Of a stretch of 64,000 nt of DNA, positions 24,739 to 33,781 are shown piece after piece (position 1 is the stretch's first letter; each line of letters begins with the position of its first letter). This stretch comes from Enterocytospora artemiae (Eukaryota; Microsporidia), in assembly GCA_038659295.1 (NCBI GenBank), contig JASNGC010000001.1, positions 496,001 to 560,000 on the forward strand. The letters run 5' to 3'. The notes under the pieces were generated by a model. That model was not told the origin of the DNA, searched no databases, and was given only the letters and a program-made list of their open reading frames with translations. The translations under genes and the position numbers were made by a program.

Positions 24739-27489
24739 TCACTCTGTCTCCTCGTTAATTATTTCCTTTAGAGAAACACCCCTCAAATTATTGATATTTC
24801 CTTCATAAATTTGACCCTTTTTGGAGTAGAATTCCAGGAAATCGCCCCAAAATCTATTCTTATAAAGAGTAAAAGGATTGCCTATCACAATCAACCCATA
24901 CTTGGCCCTTGTGAGAGTTACATTCATTCTTCTTTTGTCGGCTACAAAACCAATTCCCTGGAAGGAATTGCTTCTGACCAGGGATACAATAATATAATCC
25001 TTCTCTCTACCCTGGAACCCATCGACATTGGATATCTCCAGGTTGCCGGTCTCCACCATCTTGTTCAGGATATAACTTCTCTGCCCCTCATAAGGTGTAA
25101 TGACACCAATTTGTTGCTCCATGACTCCATTTCTGAATAAATACTTTATTATGCTTTCTACAATCACACCCTCCCCCTTGTTAATGTAGCTTGTGCCATT
25201 TTGACTTATCTCTTCTTTGCAATAGGTGGCATAAAAAAAATTGATGGAATTCAGGTTGGTCAACCTATCGGGAATAGACGATGAGCTAAAGGGCACCACG
25301 TTGGAATTGTCATAGGCCATAGAACTGTCTCGGTCTATCTCAGCGTCTTTACTTGCCGTTCTCAAGTATCCATTATAAAAATATTCATTTGGGAATTCAC
25401 ACAGGCTACTGTTCATTCTATACTGAATCGATAGGAGGTGTGCCATTACATTCAGACTGAGCATCCTTTCAAAAAGACTCTGCTTGAATCCTGACCTTAT
25501 TGCCTCCTTATTCAGCACTGTCGGCCCTAACTGCTTATGATCCCCCACCAGAATGAGCTTTTCGCAGTTATACATACAAGGAATCAGAGTAAGTGGCTCT
25601 GTGCATTGCACAGCCTCGTCAATGAGCACAATCGGAAAGCTGTGCTTGTTAAACAGTTTTTGCCCCGCCGTGACACAAGTGCAACATATTACATCTGCCG
25701 ATTTGATCAGTTCCTCCTGAGCAACTGCAGTGTAGCTATCGGGCGCATTCCCATGCTTATTGCCATATTTACTCTTGACCTCCTCACTCACCAGCTCATT
25801 CACCAAGACATGCATGCTCAAGTAATCAATCTCACTGGCTTCTTCCTCTTTCCTTTTAGAAACTACTCTCAACACCTTTAGTCCTGTATTGTTGATTTTT
25901 ATTGCCAGTTGATCTACTGCAGTGTTGCTAGGTGCAATTATAAACACCTTTCTCTTCTGGGCTTTAACAAAGTTATAAACAATTGCTGACGAAACCAGTG
26001 TTTTGCCAGTTCCCGGAGGGCCCTGAATGAGAGTGAGATTTGTAGATGATAAGGCTGCCTCAATAGCAACCAGCTGAGAAGGATTTAGCTTGGGAAATCC
26101 AGGTGGTGTTAAAATCATGTTTGCATCGACACCGTTGGGTGCACTCTGGGCTTTGGCCATTTTCCTTTGTATGACATCTCCAGTTAGAACAGTGTGCATG
26201 ACTCCCGTAGATTTCTTCTTCCCATTTATGCATTCCCCACTGGAATCAACAACCTTTGGAGTGTCGAATCTTTTCTCATGGCAGGTCATCTTCTCAACCG
26301 CATACTTCATCCTTTCGTAGCAAACACCTCTCCAAATATATTCTACGGTGTACCCAGTCTTAGGGAAATCATCCAACTTTTCAATGCCGTCAATCTCCAC
26401 CTTCAGTTCTTCTGAAAATGGTTCACTGCAAACATATCCTGTAAACGAGTGTTTTCCCTTGGTAAATCTAATCTCATCTCCTATGTGAACCGACGAGAGA
26501 ATGACATTGTTATTGATAAACACGCCACTGTTTATGTTACTGTAAAAATAGACATGGCCATCATAGCATCTCAGTGTTACATTCTCTTGCTTCATTGCCT
26601 CTTTGATTTCCCTCTCTCTATTCGCCTCTGCCTCAATCAACGGAATAAATGTCTCGTAGTAGGTTTTCGGAGTAAATTTGGAACGAATTACCGGCAAGGC
26701 GGTGTACTCACGTATCCCATCGATACTGACAGTATAGCTGAAATTGGAAACATCTACCGATGAAAATAGTGATATCATCTTGGATTGTATGAGGAGAGGA
26801 ACTTCTTTACAAGACTTGCACCAGAAATAAATATTCTTACTGGGTAATTGACTACAACTGTTCAAGCAGGCACCATCCTGTTTAGCATTGCTTGTGTCTG
26901 TATTGTAACTCTTAGAGCCATCATCAAAATCATAAAGGTCCTCCAAAACAAACCCAATCCTAAATAGATTGTTCTCTTTACATCTTCTACACTCCACTGA
27001 AATGGGAATATTTTGCAGCACAACTTCCTGGGGAAGATAGCAAGGCATATTGCAAATGTCTTCATCACATCCACAATCACCCACTCCCATATTTTCATTG
27101 TCACAAAAATTATCTGCACAATGTCTCGAATAATATGTCCCACCACTTATAATTCTAAGGCGTGTATGCTTCTGCTTGACCATGTGATAGATTATATGAG
27201 CAATCCCATCAGTCGAATTATTACAATAAAATGTGGAGCAATCCAGACATACAAAACACGTAGGAGACTTGCAGAAATGGCATTTGTATGTATACGGGGG
27301 GCTGGAAACGTCTCTATCTACCACGCTAACATCAAACTGCTTGGGGCCCATAAACTTTCCGCTCTTGCTGAGTTGCTTCTTTTCCACAAGCAGCTCATTC
27401 TTCGCAATTAAATCAGATCCTATGGACATAGATCTAATCAATGGAATCAACGGAACTTGATTGTTTTTGGGTTCTGAATAAAAAGCCAT
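24739..27489 (-). CDS. UPF1: UPF1/NAM7 RNA helicase
   Basis: A 916-residue SF1 helicase. The N-terminal CH domain is clear: Cys/His pairs begin YKCHFCKSPTCFVCLDCS and include H.YH...KH, continuing with several further CxxC pairs that bind three zinc ions and contact UPF2. Helicase motifs: GPPGTGKT at about 486, DEAVQCTEP, GDHKQLGP, QYRMN, VDGFQGREKDYIIVS and a late NVTLTRAKYG. UPF1 is the central factor of nonsense-mediated decay. The genome is nearly intron-free, so its substrates would differ from those in intron-rich fungi. The ATG follows TTTTTAGCCCTCTC (GGGCTAAAAA on the plus strand, 27496-27505). Confidence 0.97.
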   Translation of the reverse strand: MAFYSEPKNNQVPLIPLIRSMSIGSDLIAKNELLVEKKQLSKSGKFMGPKQFDVSVVDRDVSSPPYTYKCHFCKSPTCFVCLDCSTFYCNNSTDGIAHIIYHMVKQKHTRLRIISGGTYYSRHCADNFCDNENMGVGDCGCDEDICNMPCYLPQEVVLQNIPISVECRRCKENNLFRIGFVLEDLYDFDDGSKSYNTDTSNAKQDGACLNSCSQLPSKNIYFWCKSCKEVPLLIQSKMISLFSSVDVSNFSYTVSIDGIREYTALPVIRSKFTPKTYYETFIPLIEAEANREREIKEAMKQENVTLRCYDGHVYFYSNINSGVFINNNVILSSVHIGDEIRFTKGKHSFTGYVCSEPFSEELKVEIDGIEKLDDFPKTGYTVEYIWRGVCYERMKYAVEKMTCHEKRFDTPKVVDSSGECINGKKKSTGVMHTVLTGDVIQRKMAKAQSAPNGVDANMILTPPGFPKLNPSQLVAIEAALSSTNLTLIQGPPGTGKTLVSSAIVYNFVKAQKRKVFIIAPSNTAVDQLAIKINNTGLKVLRVVSKRKEEEASEIDYLSMHVLVNELVSEEVKSKYGNKHGNAPDSYTAVAQEELIKSADVICCTCVTAGQKLFNKHSFPIVLIDEAVQCTEPLTLIPCMYNCEKLILVGDHKQLGPTVLNKEAIRSGFKQSLFERMLSLNVMAHLLSIQYRMNSSLCEFPNEYFYNGYLRTASKDAEIDRDSSMAYDNSNVVPFSSSSIPDRLTNLNSINFFYATYCKEEISQNGTSYINKGEGVIVESIIKYLFRNGVMEQQIGVITPYEGQRSYILNKMVETGNLEISNVDGFQGREKDYIIVSLVRSNSFQGIGFVADKRRMNVTLTRAKYGLIVIGNPFTLYKNRFWGDFLEFYSKKGQIYEGNINNLRGVSLKEIINEETE

Positions 27490-27648
27490 ATGAGAGGGCT
27501 AAAAACTATTAATTTTATCTTGAAAAATTTTATTCATGCCATAAAACATTCTAATCTATTGTAACAGAATCCATTCAGGATCGGCCTCAAAAACACCTGG
27601 ATCTATTCTCAATCTCATGTGTTGGCAATAAAAGATCAATTCCATTTA

Positions 27649-29469
27649 TTATAAGACACATTTTCTGTGGGCATATTCATTTTCTCCTATTTTCGTTCCA
27701 TCCTTCAAAATCCACTCTTCTATTTCGTCATCCCATTCTTTCTTGATTGTTTTGTTGCATAAGTTGCAATCTGGGCTAGTCTTGTTCCAAATAATATTCT
27801 CCTTCTTAACAGGTGCCTTCAAGTCCAGTTTCACACCAGATTGAATCTTTTTTGACGTGAAGAATTCTCTTCTCAGAACCATATTCCCACCACCCAAACT
27901 GCTGGAAGTTTGATTGCTGGTCCCCATTAATCCACTGTTAACATTCCTTATTCTTGCACCATCACGCCTCCTATGGTCATCCAAATGAATGGTGTAGGTA
28001 TCTGTGTCTGTGTACCTTAATCCACAACTAAGGCACTGTGTGGGGGGATACAAGTAGTCTGGAATCGCAGCTGTAGGTTTTAAATCCATGGTTTTTGGAA
28101 CATATATGTTGTCGTAAAAAACTGTTGATAAAACCTCATCAACATGCACAGTAGAACTAGGATGTGCTGTCTTGTTTAGATTGCTATTTCCAGATGTCAT
28201 AGTACATTCACTCAGCATGCTGTTGTCTCTACTATCAGCAGATACAATTCCCTCAACCTTGCTGACATCATTTAACTCTCCAGAGTTCATTTCATGCTGA
28301 TCAAAATCAGTATTACTATGGGGCATGACATGGCTCTCGATCATGTCGAATTTATTCTCAGCCAAATAATCATCAGTTATCCCATCCAATCCTGGGATCT
28401 GAAAAATATGATCCAAGCCATCAGTTTGATTTTCAATATTTCCAAAATATGATATGTTGCCACTATCTGGTCTATTATCTGAGATGATAATACTAGTAGA
28501 CCCAGCAATCATTACGCTGCTATTCCCATTAGAATTCACTTTTTCAGTTTTCTTAGACAAATCTCCTCCATACTGTTGATTTTTCAAATCAAGAATGGTC
28601 TCGTTGCCCAGCACATTGGTAGTTGAGTCCAAGCTCACGATGCCTCCATGGCCAGTAATGGTACAACTGCTCTGACGATCCATATTGCCAAGCCTATTCT
28701 TCTGTGCTATATCTTCCACAACATCCTCATGAACTACCATTTCTCCCAGATTCTTTTGGGTTTTACAGAATTTTTTGTGTGACTCATCACAAAACAGCTC
28801 AAAATCAACCAATGAATCTTTTATTAAATTACTCTGTTCCAAAACATGATTTTCCCTATCCACAAAAGATGAATTTGTCTGAGTACTAGTATTTTCACTG
28901 GCCTTGAATTCAATGACATCCTTACCAAAATTAGTTAACAAATTATCAAAATCTGAGTCTTTAAGATCATCAAGTGAAGTGGCCAACCCAGAGCTATAAT
29001 GGGACCTGCTCCTATTAGACCCCTGAGGAGACAGGTTACTGGTCCAGTCTCTATCGAAACGAGATGAGTTGGACATACTCAAAGTTTTTTTTGAAAAGGT
29101 GTTATTACTAGTTAACCTCCCAAAACAAAAATTGGTGGAGGGATCATTAGTGATAGTTGAAGGGGCTTTTTCAATATCCACATGTTTATTTATGTTTGCA
29201 AGGTTGTCATTGGTAGGTGTCACGGTCATGCCATAAGTAACCGATCTGGAGTCCTTAATACTATCACTGGTTCCTATATCATTGCTCCCTTTCCTTAGGG
29301 CAATCCTATTTAACATTTCAGACAAATTATCCCGATTTACTCCTTTTTCTATAAATCGCATTGCATCTTCTTTAAAATCATCTACAGACTCAAGTAACTT
29401 CTCAAAAACCATAAAGTGGATTCTGTTTTGAAGACTACAAGTCTTAAGAAACTTAGAAATGGAACTCAT
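27649..29469 (-). CDS. PCF11: Pcf11-like cleavage factor lacking the CID domain
   Basis: A 606-residue protein. The C-terminal 140 residues match Pcf11: first zinc finger CLSCGLRYTDTDTYTIHLDDH (about 476-496), and second zinc finger CNLCNK...WDDEIEEWILKDG ending HRKC (about 566-604), the region that in yeast flanks the Clp1-binding segment. Residues about 60-460 are low-complexity Asn/Ser/Asp-rich. The CTD-interaction domain that opens every normal Pcf11 is not recognisable; the first 60 residues are too short for it. Cleavage factor IA function in mRNA 3' ends is inferred. The ATG follows ACCCCTCTAT. Confidence 0.75.
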   Translation of the reverse strand: MSSISKFLKTCSLQNRIHFMVFEKLLESVDDFKEDAMRFIEKGVNRDNLSEMLNRIALRKGSNDIGTSDSIKDSRSVTYGMTVTPTNDNLANINKHVDIEKAPSTITNDPSTNFCFGRLTSNNTFSKKTLSMSNSSRFDRDWTSNLSPQGSNRSRSHYSSGLATSLDDLKDSDFDNLLTNFGKDVIEFKASENTSTQTNSSFVDRENHVLEQSNLIKDSLVDFELFCDESHKKFCKTQKNLGEMVVHEDVVEDIAQKNRLGNMDRQSSCTITGHGGIVSLDSTTNVLGNETILDLKNQQYGGDLSKKTEKVNSNGNSSVMIAGSTSIIISDNRPDSGNISYFGNIENQTDGLDHIFQIPGLDGITDDYLAENKFDMIESHVMPHSNTDFDQHEMNSGELNDVSKVEGIVSADSRDNSMLSECTMTSGNSNLNKTAHPSSTVHVDEVLSTVFYDNIYVPKTMDLKPTAAIPDYLYPPTQCLSCGLRYTDTDTYTIHLDDHRRRDGARIRNVNSGLMGTSNQTSSSLGGGNMVLRREFFTSKKIQSGVKLDLKAPVKKENIIWNKTSPDCNLCNKTIKKEWDDEIEEWILKDGTKIGENEYAHRKCVL

Positions 29470-29742
29470 ATAGAGGGGTGATTGTGAAAAAAAATGTTTG
29501 AAAATAAAGAGGGAAAAAGATAACAGATAAGTGTGCAGCTTTAAAATGAGTCTGCGTATATGGATAATAGAAGTTACATGGTATTTTGTGTACCGATGGA
29601 TAAAACTGACAACAATACTTGTATGAGTGGGAAGATATCTTCATGTGTATTGGGGTTTTGCTGCCGGTTAAAGAGGGGCTTTCTTCCATCCAATCCATTG
29701 TTACTGTTTTCAAACCAATTTGATTATTCACCCTTCCCCAAT

Positions 29743-30789
29743 ATGGTTTCCAGAATAGTTATCCTCAATTGGCTTAATTCTATGAATATTCCCATATCCA
29801 GGATTGAAGATATTGGAAAAGGAGTTATTCTTTGCAAGTTGATGAGTATATTGCATTCTGAATTTGTGGATGTTGGAAATGTTAAGGACAACCCTCGGTC
29901 AGAGATGGAATATATTTACAACATAAACCTGGTCAAGGAATACTTTAAAAGATTAAACGTGGTGGTCCATATCCCCGCAGACAAAATGTGCAAACTAAAA
30001 ATGCAAGATAATTTGGAGGTAATTCAATGGTTTTATAAGTATTTTACTGAAACGGTTAAACAGAACACACTACGTGCTGGAGTCCCAGACAGATCGGCAG
30101 TGGAAAATGTGACTCAAAATAATTGTTCTTTGGAGCAGGAGATCGAAGATTTTTTCACCAATGAACCCAAGGAACCTGAAAATTACCCTGCTAATGGAAG
30201 GCTTAAGACTGGGGAAGATTTATCGATAGAAGCTAATATCAATGGGTTTGATGGTAAGAAAGATGTGTGTGATGAAAATAGTTCCAGATATCCTTCAATT
30301 TCTGCCCAAATATACTCTGATATTGAGAATACGTTAGAAAGACTGTCTATTGATGAGGAGGTGTCTACGGCACTGGATACTTGTATAGAGCCATATCAGT
30401 TGTGTGACTCCTGTGATGAGACTAACACAGTGGTTGGTGTAAGAACAGATGGTGGGAGCAATAAGCATAGTGTCCGCATAAGGGACAGTTTCAAATCTAC
30501 AGATGGCCCGATGGAAATACAAAGTAGTTCTTTGTTGTCTGACGAAACATATCCGCAATCTTACAAAACTGAGGCTTGTTGTGGCTGCCAGGGTACCATA
30601 GATGAACTCATTAGGACAAAAGAGTTGATTGAAAAGGATGTTGTACATATAAAGAAGATAAGCAAGATATTTGAGGCAGAAAGAAACTTCTATTACGAAA
30701 AGTTGCTACTCATAGAAAAAGTAATTAAGAATACCACCTCTACAAGTGAAGTAAAGAGGCGAATAGAAGATATATTGTATTCAGATTGA
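29743..30789 (+). CDS. BIM1: EB1/Bim1 microtubule plus-end protein
   Basis: A 348-residue EB1-family protein. The N-terminal calponin-homology domain (about 1-105) has ILNWLNSMNIPISRIEDIG, then LCKLMSILHSEF and NLVKEYFKRLNV. A long, Asp/Ser-rich linker follows. The C-terminal EB-homology helix is clear: FEAERNFYYEKLLLIEKVIK...VKRRIEDILYSD, the family's 'ERDFYFxKLRxIE' dimer and partner-binding segment. The acidic EEY tail is missing. The frame is open to 29560, but the ATG at 29743 follows CCTTCCCCAAT and precedes the domain directly. Confidence 0.93.
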   Translation: MVSRIVILNWLNSMNIPISRIEDIGKGVILCKLMSILHSEFVDVGNVKDNPRSEMEYIYNINLVKEYFKRLNVVVHIPADKMCKLKMQDNLEVIQWFYKYFTETVKQNTLRAGVPDRSAVENVTQNNCSLEQEIEDFFTNEPKEPENYPANGRLKTGEDLSIEANINGFDGKKDVCDENSSRYPSISAQIYSDIENTLERLSIDEEVSTALDTCIEPYQLCDSCDETNTVVGVRTDGGSNKHSVRIRDSFKSTDGPMEIQSSSLLSDETYPQSYKTEACCGCQGTIDELIRTKELIEKDVVHIKKISKIFEAERNFYYEKLLLIEKVIKNTTSTSEVKRRIEDILYSD

Positions 30790-30865
30790 ACTGGACGGTG
30801 TGTGAGAAAATAAATATATACAGTCATTTGTGTGTGTTGCATTGTTGATTTTAAATTTGCCCTTA

Positions 30866-31846
30866 ATGACCAAACTTCCTCCAAAAGTGACCCTGCAGAT
30901 TATTCGGTTTTCAATTCCTATATTTTGTTTGTCTTTATACTCTGCAAACATACATCTGTCCCTTTCATGTGGATTTACAGCATTAATTTGTTCAGTAGTC
31001 CCGTACATCCTGGAAGATTCAGTGGGTAAACTGTATATTTCTTCTGCTTTGATGATAGCATACATAGTGTTGGGAGTGGTTTCTAGGCAAAGAGCATATA
31101 TTATCCAACAGGGAAATAGAATGATCAATCTGAACAATATTTTGATTGATCACTTACTATTGGGCAATGCCGGCTTTATTCTTTCACAGGCTTTTTCCAC
31201 TAGAATTCTTCTCACAGTAAATACACACAAGACAACCACTCTTATTCACATGGTTGGGCTGTTTGTGTCGATATGTTTTACTCCAAACCTGTTGACCGAT
31301 TTTGTCTGCTTGATTTTATTGATGCTTTCGTTTACGACAAATCCTCCATCGCATGAGGTGAATAGAAAGGGACATAACAACCGAAAAGACACAAGTGGAG
31401 ACATGAATACTCCCATAGATATCTCTGTGCTGGAGTCTATGAAGTATTTGATAGACGATGATATCTTAAGATGCGCAGAATACAAGCAATTTGTGATGGA
31501 GTGCTTTTCATACGATCCATCTGGAAGAATCTTTCCTCCGGAATTATTCAAGAAAGACTTCTCCCTGCGAATCCTATTCTACTTTCTGTCAAAGAACAAG
31601 CTGTTGCTGATAATGTGTAGTGTTTTTAATATTCTTCTGGACCTCCACTGTCCTCTAGTAGAGCTGCTAATAATATCTCTCATTATTATGGATATCCCGT
31701 GGGAATACCTGGCTATTTTTTACAGCTGCAAAGTATCAAGGAATATTCCATGCCAGATCGGAATAGGATTGCTATCGATGTACTTGATCAGCAATATGTG
31801 GCACATTGGTGCTGTACTCAAAGCGGATGGTGCGAGTACTGTATAA
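30866..31846 (+). CDS. Polytopic membrane protein, unknown
   Basis: A 326-residue protein with about 6-8 hydrophobic segments: around 10-50, 60-80, 100-160 and 225-300. A hydrophilic loop near residues 160-200 carries Lys/Asn/Asp. I do not recognise the family, and there is no catalytic motif I could pick out. The ATG at 30866 follows TTTGCCCTTA; an in-frame start at 30830 is possible. Confidence 0.7.
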   Translation: MTKLPPKVTLQIIRFSIPIFCLSLYSANIHLSLSCGFTALICSVVPYILEDSVGKLYISSALMIAYIVLGVVSRQRAYIIQQGNRMINLNNILIDHLLLGNAGFILSQAFSTRILLTVNTHKTTTLIHMVGLFVSICFTPNLLTDFVCLILLMLSFTTNPPSHEVNRKGHNNRKDTSGDMNTPIDISVLESMKYLIDDDILRCAEYKQFVMECFSYDPSGRIFPPELFKKDFSLRILFYFLSKNKLLLIMCSVFNILLDLHCPLVELLIISLIIMDIPWEYLAIFYSCKVSRNIPCQIGIGLLSMYLISNMWHIGAVLKADGASTV

Positions 31847-31907
31847 TCTGCCATGGCTTGCTTTATTTATTTACTATTTTAAATATTTAACGATTTCCTA
31901 ACCCATT

Positions 31908-32486
31908 ATGACTGAAGATGAGCGATGCTTTTTATCTCCAATTGCCAGAAAGAGGCTTTTGAAAGAATTACAGCAAGTTAAGGAGGAAAGAGACTTTAAG
32001 ATGGATGCGGTGGTTCACAAGGACGCCAGAGGGGTAGAGGATTGGAGTAAGTGGGATGTGTACGTAGCAGGGGCCCAGGGAAGTATTTATGAGGGATATG
32101 TTCTTCATGCCAAGATGACATTTCCAAGTCGATATCCCAATATGCCACCTACCTTTATATTTGTGACCAAGGTATTTCATCCTAATGTTTATTATTCGAG
32201 CGGTAAGGTGTGTATTTCTATCTTGCACACTGCGAATGACAATCCGTATGATTCATATGCTGCCAATTACTCGTGGACTGCAGTACAAACAGTAAGAACC
32301 GTGTGTATTTCCATAATATCACTTCTTGCAGATCCAAATATCCAAAGCCCAGCGAACATTGATGCATCCAACATGTTTAGGGATCACAAGGAGGAATATG
32401 AAAAAAAAGTTAGAGAAATGCTTGAAACGTATGCAGAAAAAGAGGTGGATGATATGGAGCAAGTTACAACTGTTCAAAAGAAATAA
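31908..32486 (+). CDS. UBC7: Ubiquitin-conjugating enzyme E2, Ubc7/UBE2G type
   Basis: A 192-residue E2. HPN at 91-93 and active-site Cys102 in GKVCISILH are intact. The insertion between the cysteine and the next helix (about 108-122, beginning HTANDNPYDSYAANYSW) is the acidic loop typical of Ubc7/UBE2G. After it come VQTVRTVCISIISLLADPN and SPANIDASNMFRDH, also Ubc7-like. Ubc7 acts in ER-associated degradation together with membrane RING ligases. The ATG follows CTAACCCATT. AATAAA overlaps the stop. Confidence 0.95.
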   Translation: MTEDERCFLSPIARKRLLKELQQVKEERDFKMDAVVHKDARGVEDWSKWDVYVAGAQGSIYEGYVLHAKMTFPSRYPNMPPTFIFVTKVFHPNVYYSSGKVCISILHTANDNPYDSYAANYSWTAVQTVRTVCISIISLLADPNIQSPANIDASNMFRDHKEEYEKKVREMLETYAEKEVDDMEQVTTVQKK

Positions 32487-32844
32487 AATAACTGAACAAT
32501 CATGAAATTATTTTGAAAGGTAATATTTTTTACAAACTTCTTTCAGTAACTATGACAGATTGTTCGGCTAGTGTCTTACAAATTTCCCCAGTAAATATGG
32601 CAGATTCTTTATTGCTAAATTCCTATCCCATAAATTAAAACACTTTGTGAAAATATCAAATTTGGAAGTAATACAAATTAAATGCTGAACACCAGTGGTT
32701 TGTGTGGAGTACGAGAAGTATTGAGCTATACGCCTGATATTATTTAATTCTGAAAATCTTTCATGAAAGAACAAATTCATCTTCACGACTGGTTCACAAC
32801 ATAGGTTACAAATAATTTGACAATGACCTTATTAGATTTTTATT
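32487..32844. other. Intergenic region, 358 bases
   Basis: A spacer between two convergent genes. I found no supported gene or RNA. Confidence 0.4.
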
Positions 32845-33741
32845 TTATTCCTCACTAAGATTCATTATTCCAAAATATCCATGAATCAGATGGATAATTG
32901 CCTTGGAAACTACAATGACTTCTAAAAGTATCAGTAGATACTTTAGCATAACAATGGACATTTTCTTCTGTGTAGAGCCACTTTTGTTCTCATTGCCCCC
33001 GTCGGAAGAATATCTCTTTTGGGTTAGATAGTATCTTAGCAGAAAGTACAGTTCCGACCCAAAACAGAATGTATACAAGGTGGCAGGACTATAGTAGAAG
33101 CTCATGATGAAATTCTGATGCAATTTGTGGTGAGTGTCCTTATAAATCATACTAATAAAATAAATAATATTACAGAGCAAATCTAGAAGTATATAAGCTG
33201 TGAGTCCAGTACTTAAGTGGCAGTATGTCCTTTCCACACATATCCCTACGCCAGAGAGCTTGTCGAGGGTAGGTTTTGTTGAGTTTCCATTATAAACTAC
33301 CTTATTGTCACAAACTGATATTTTCTGATCATTCTGCAGTGTTTTCTTTCCACAGCGACTGCACCCTACCATGATATCGTTGGGATGCTTATTATTGGCT
33401 GTCCAGACACCACCAACCCTATAGCTGTCCTGTATTATTTTAAGCAATATAATAGTTGTAGACACTCTGTCTGTCACCATGTCTAAGGTTGCTCCCAATT
33501 TGGAAGTTTGGTGGAAGTATCTGGCAGCTTTGCCATCGAAGAAATCTAGTCCAACGGAAACAGAATACAGGCAGATGAACAGAACATCACTGGTAAAAAT
33601 TGAAAACAGTAGTAAAACTATCCTCAGATATCCAATAATATTGGGAACATACAAAATGGTAGAACCAGCCATCCAAAAGGGGCACGAGACACAATTTTTA
33701 ATAAATTGCAATGGAATATTTCCGACTACATAGTAACTCAT
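32845..33741 (-). CDS. PIS1: Phosphatidylinositol synthase (CDP-alcohol phosphatidyltransferase)
   Basis: A 298-residue membrane enzyme that would join CDP-diacylglycerol and myo-inositol. The CDP-alcohol signature is perfect: D69-G-x2-A-R74-x8-G83-x3-D87-x3-D91. 'LLDLLCNIIYFISMIYKDTHHKLHQNF' and 'YYSPATLYTFCFGSELYFLLRYYL' match the LD.SHW and Glu-containing helices of PI synthases. The normal length is near 220. The extra length is an in-frame insertion of about 65 residues (108-176) with five cysteines, including CSRC (127-130), in the loop between helices 3 and 4. AATAAA overlaps the stop. Confidence 0.9.
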   Translation of the reverse strand: MSYYVVGNIPLQFIKNCVSCPFWMAGSTILYVPNIIGYLRIVLLLFSIFTSDVLFICLYSVSVGLDFFDGKAARYFHQTSKLGATLDMVTDRVSTTIILLKIIQDSYRVGGVWTANNKHPNDIMVGCSRCGKKTLQNDQKISVCDNKVVYNGNSTKPTLDKLSGVGICVERTYCHLSTGLTAYILLDLLCNIIYFISMIYKDTHHKLHQNFIMSFYYSPATLYTFCFGSELYFLLRYYLTQKRYSSDGGNENKSGSTQKKMSIVMLKYLLILLEVIVVSKAIIHLIHGYFGIMNLSEE

Positions 33742-33781
33742 GATTCTTATTTATTTACAAATGAGTTTCTCAATTAAGTTC

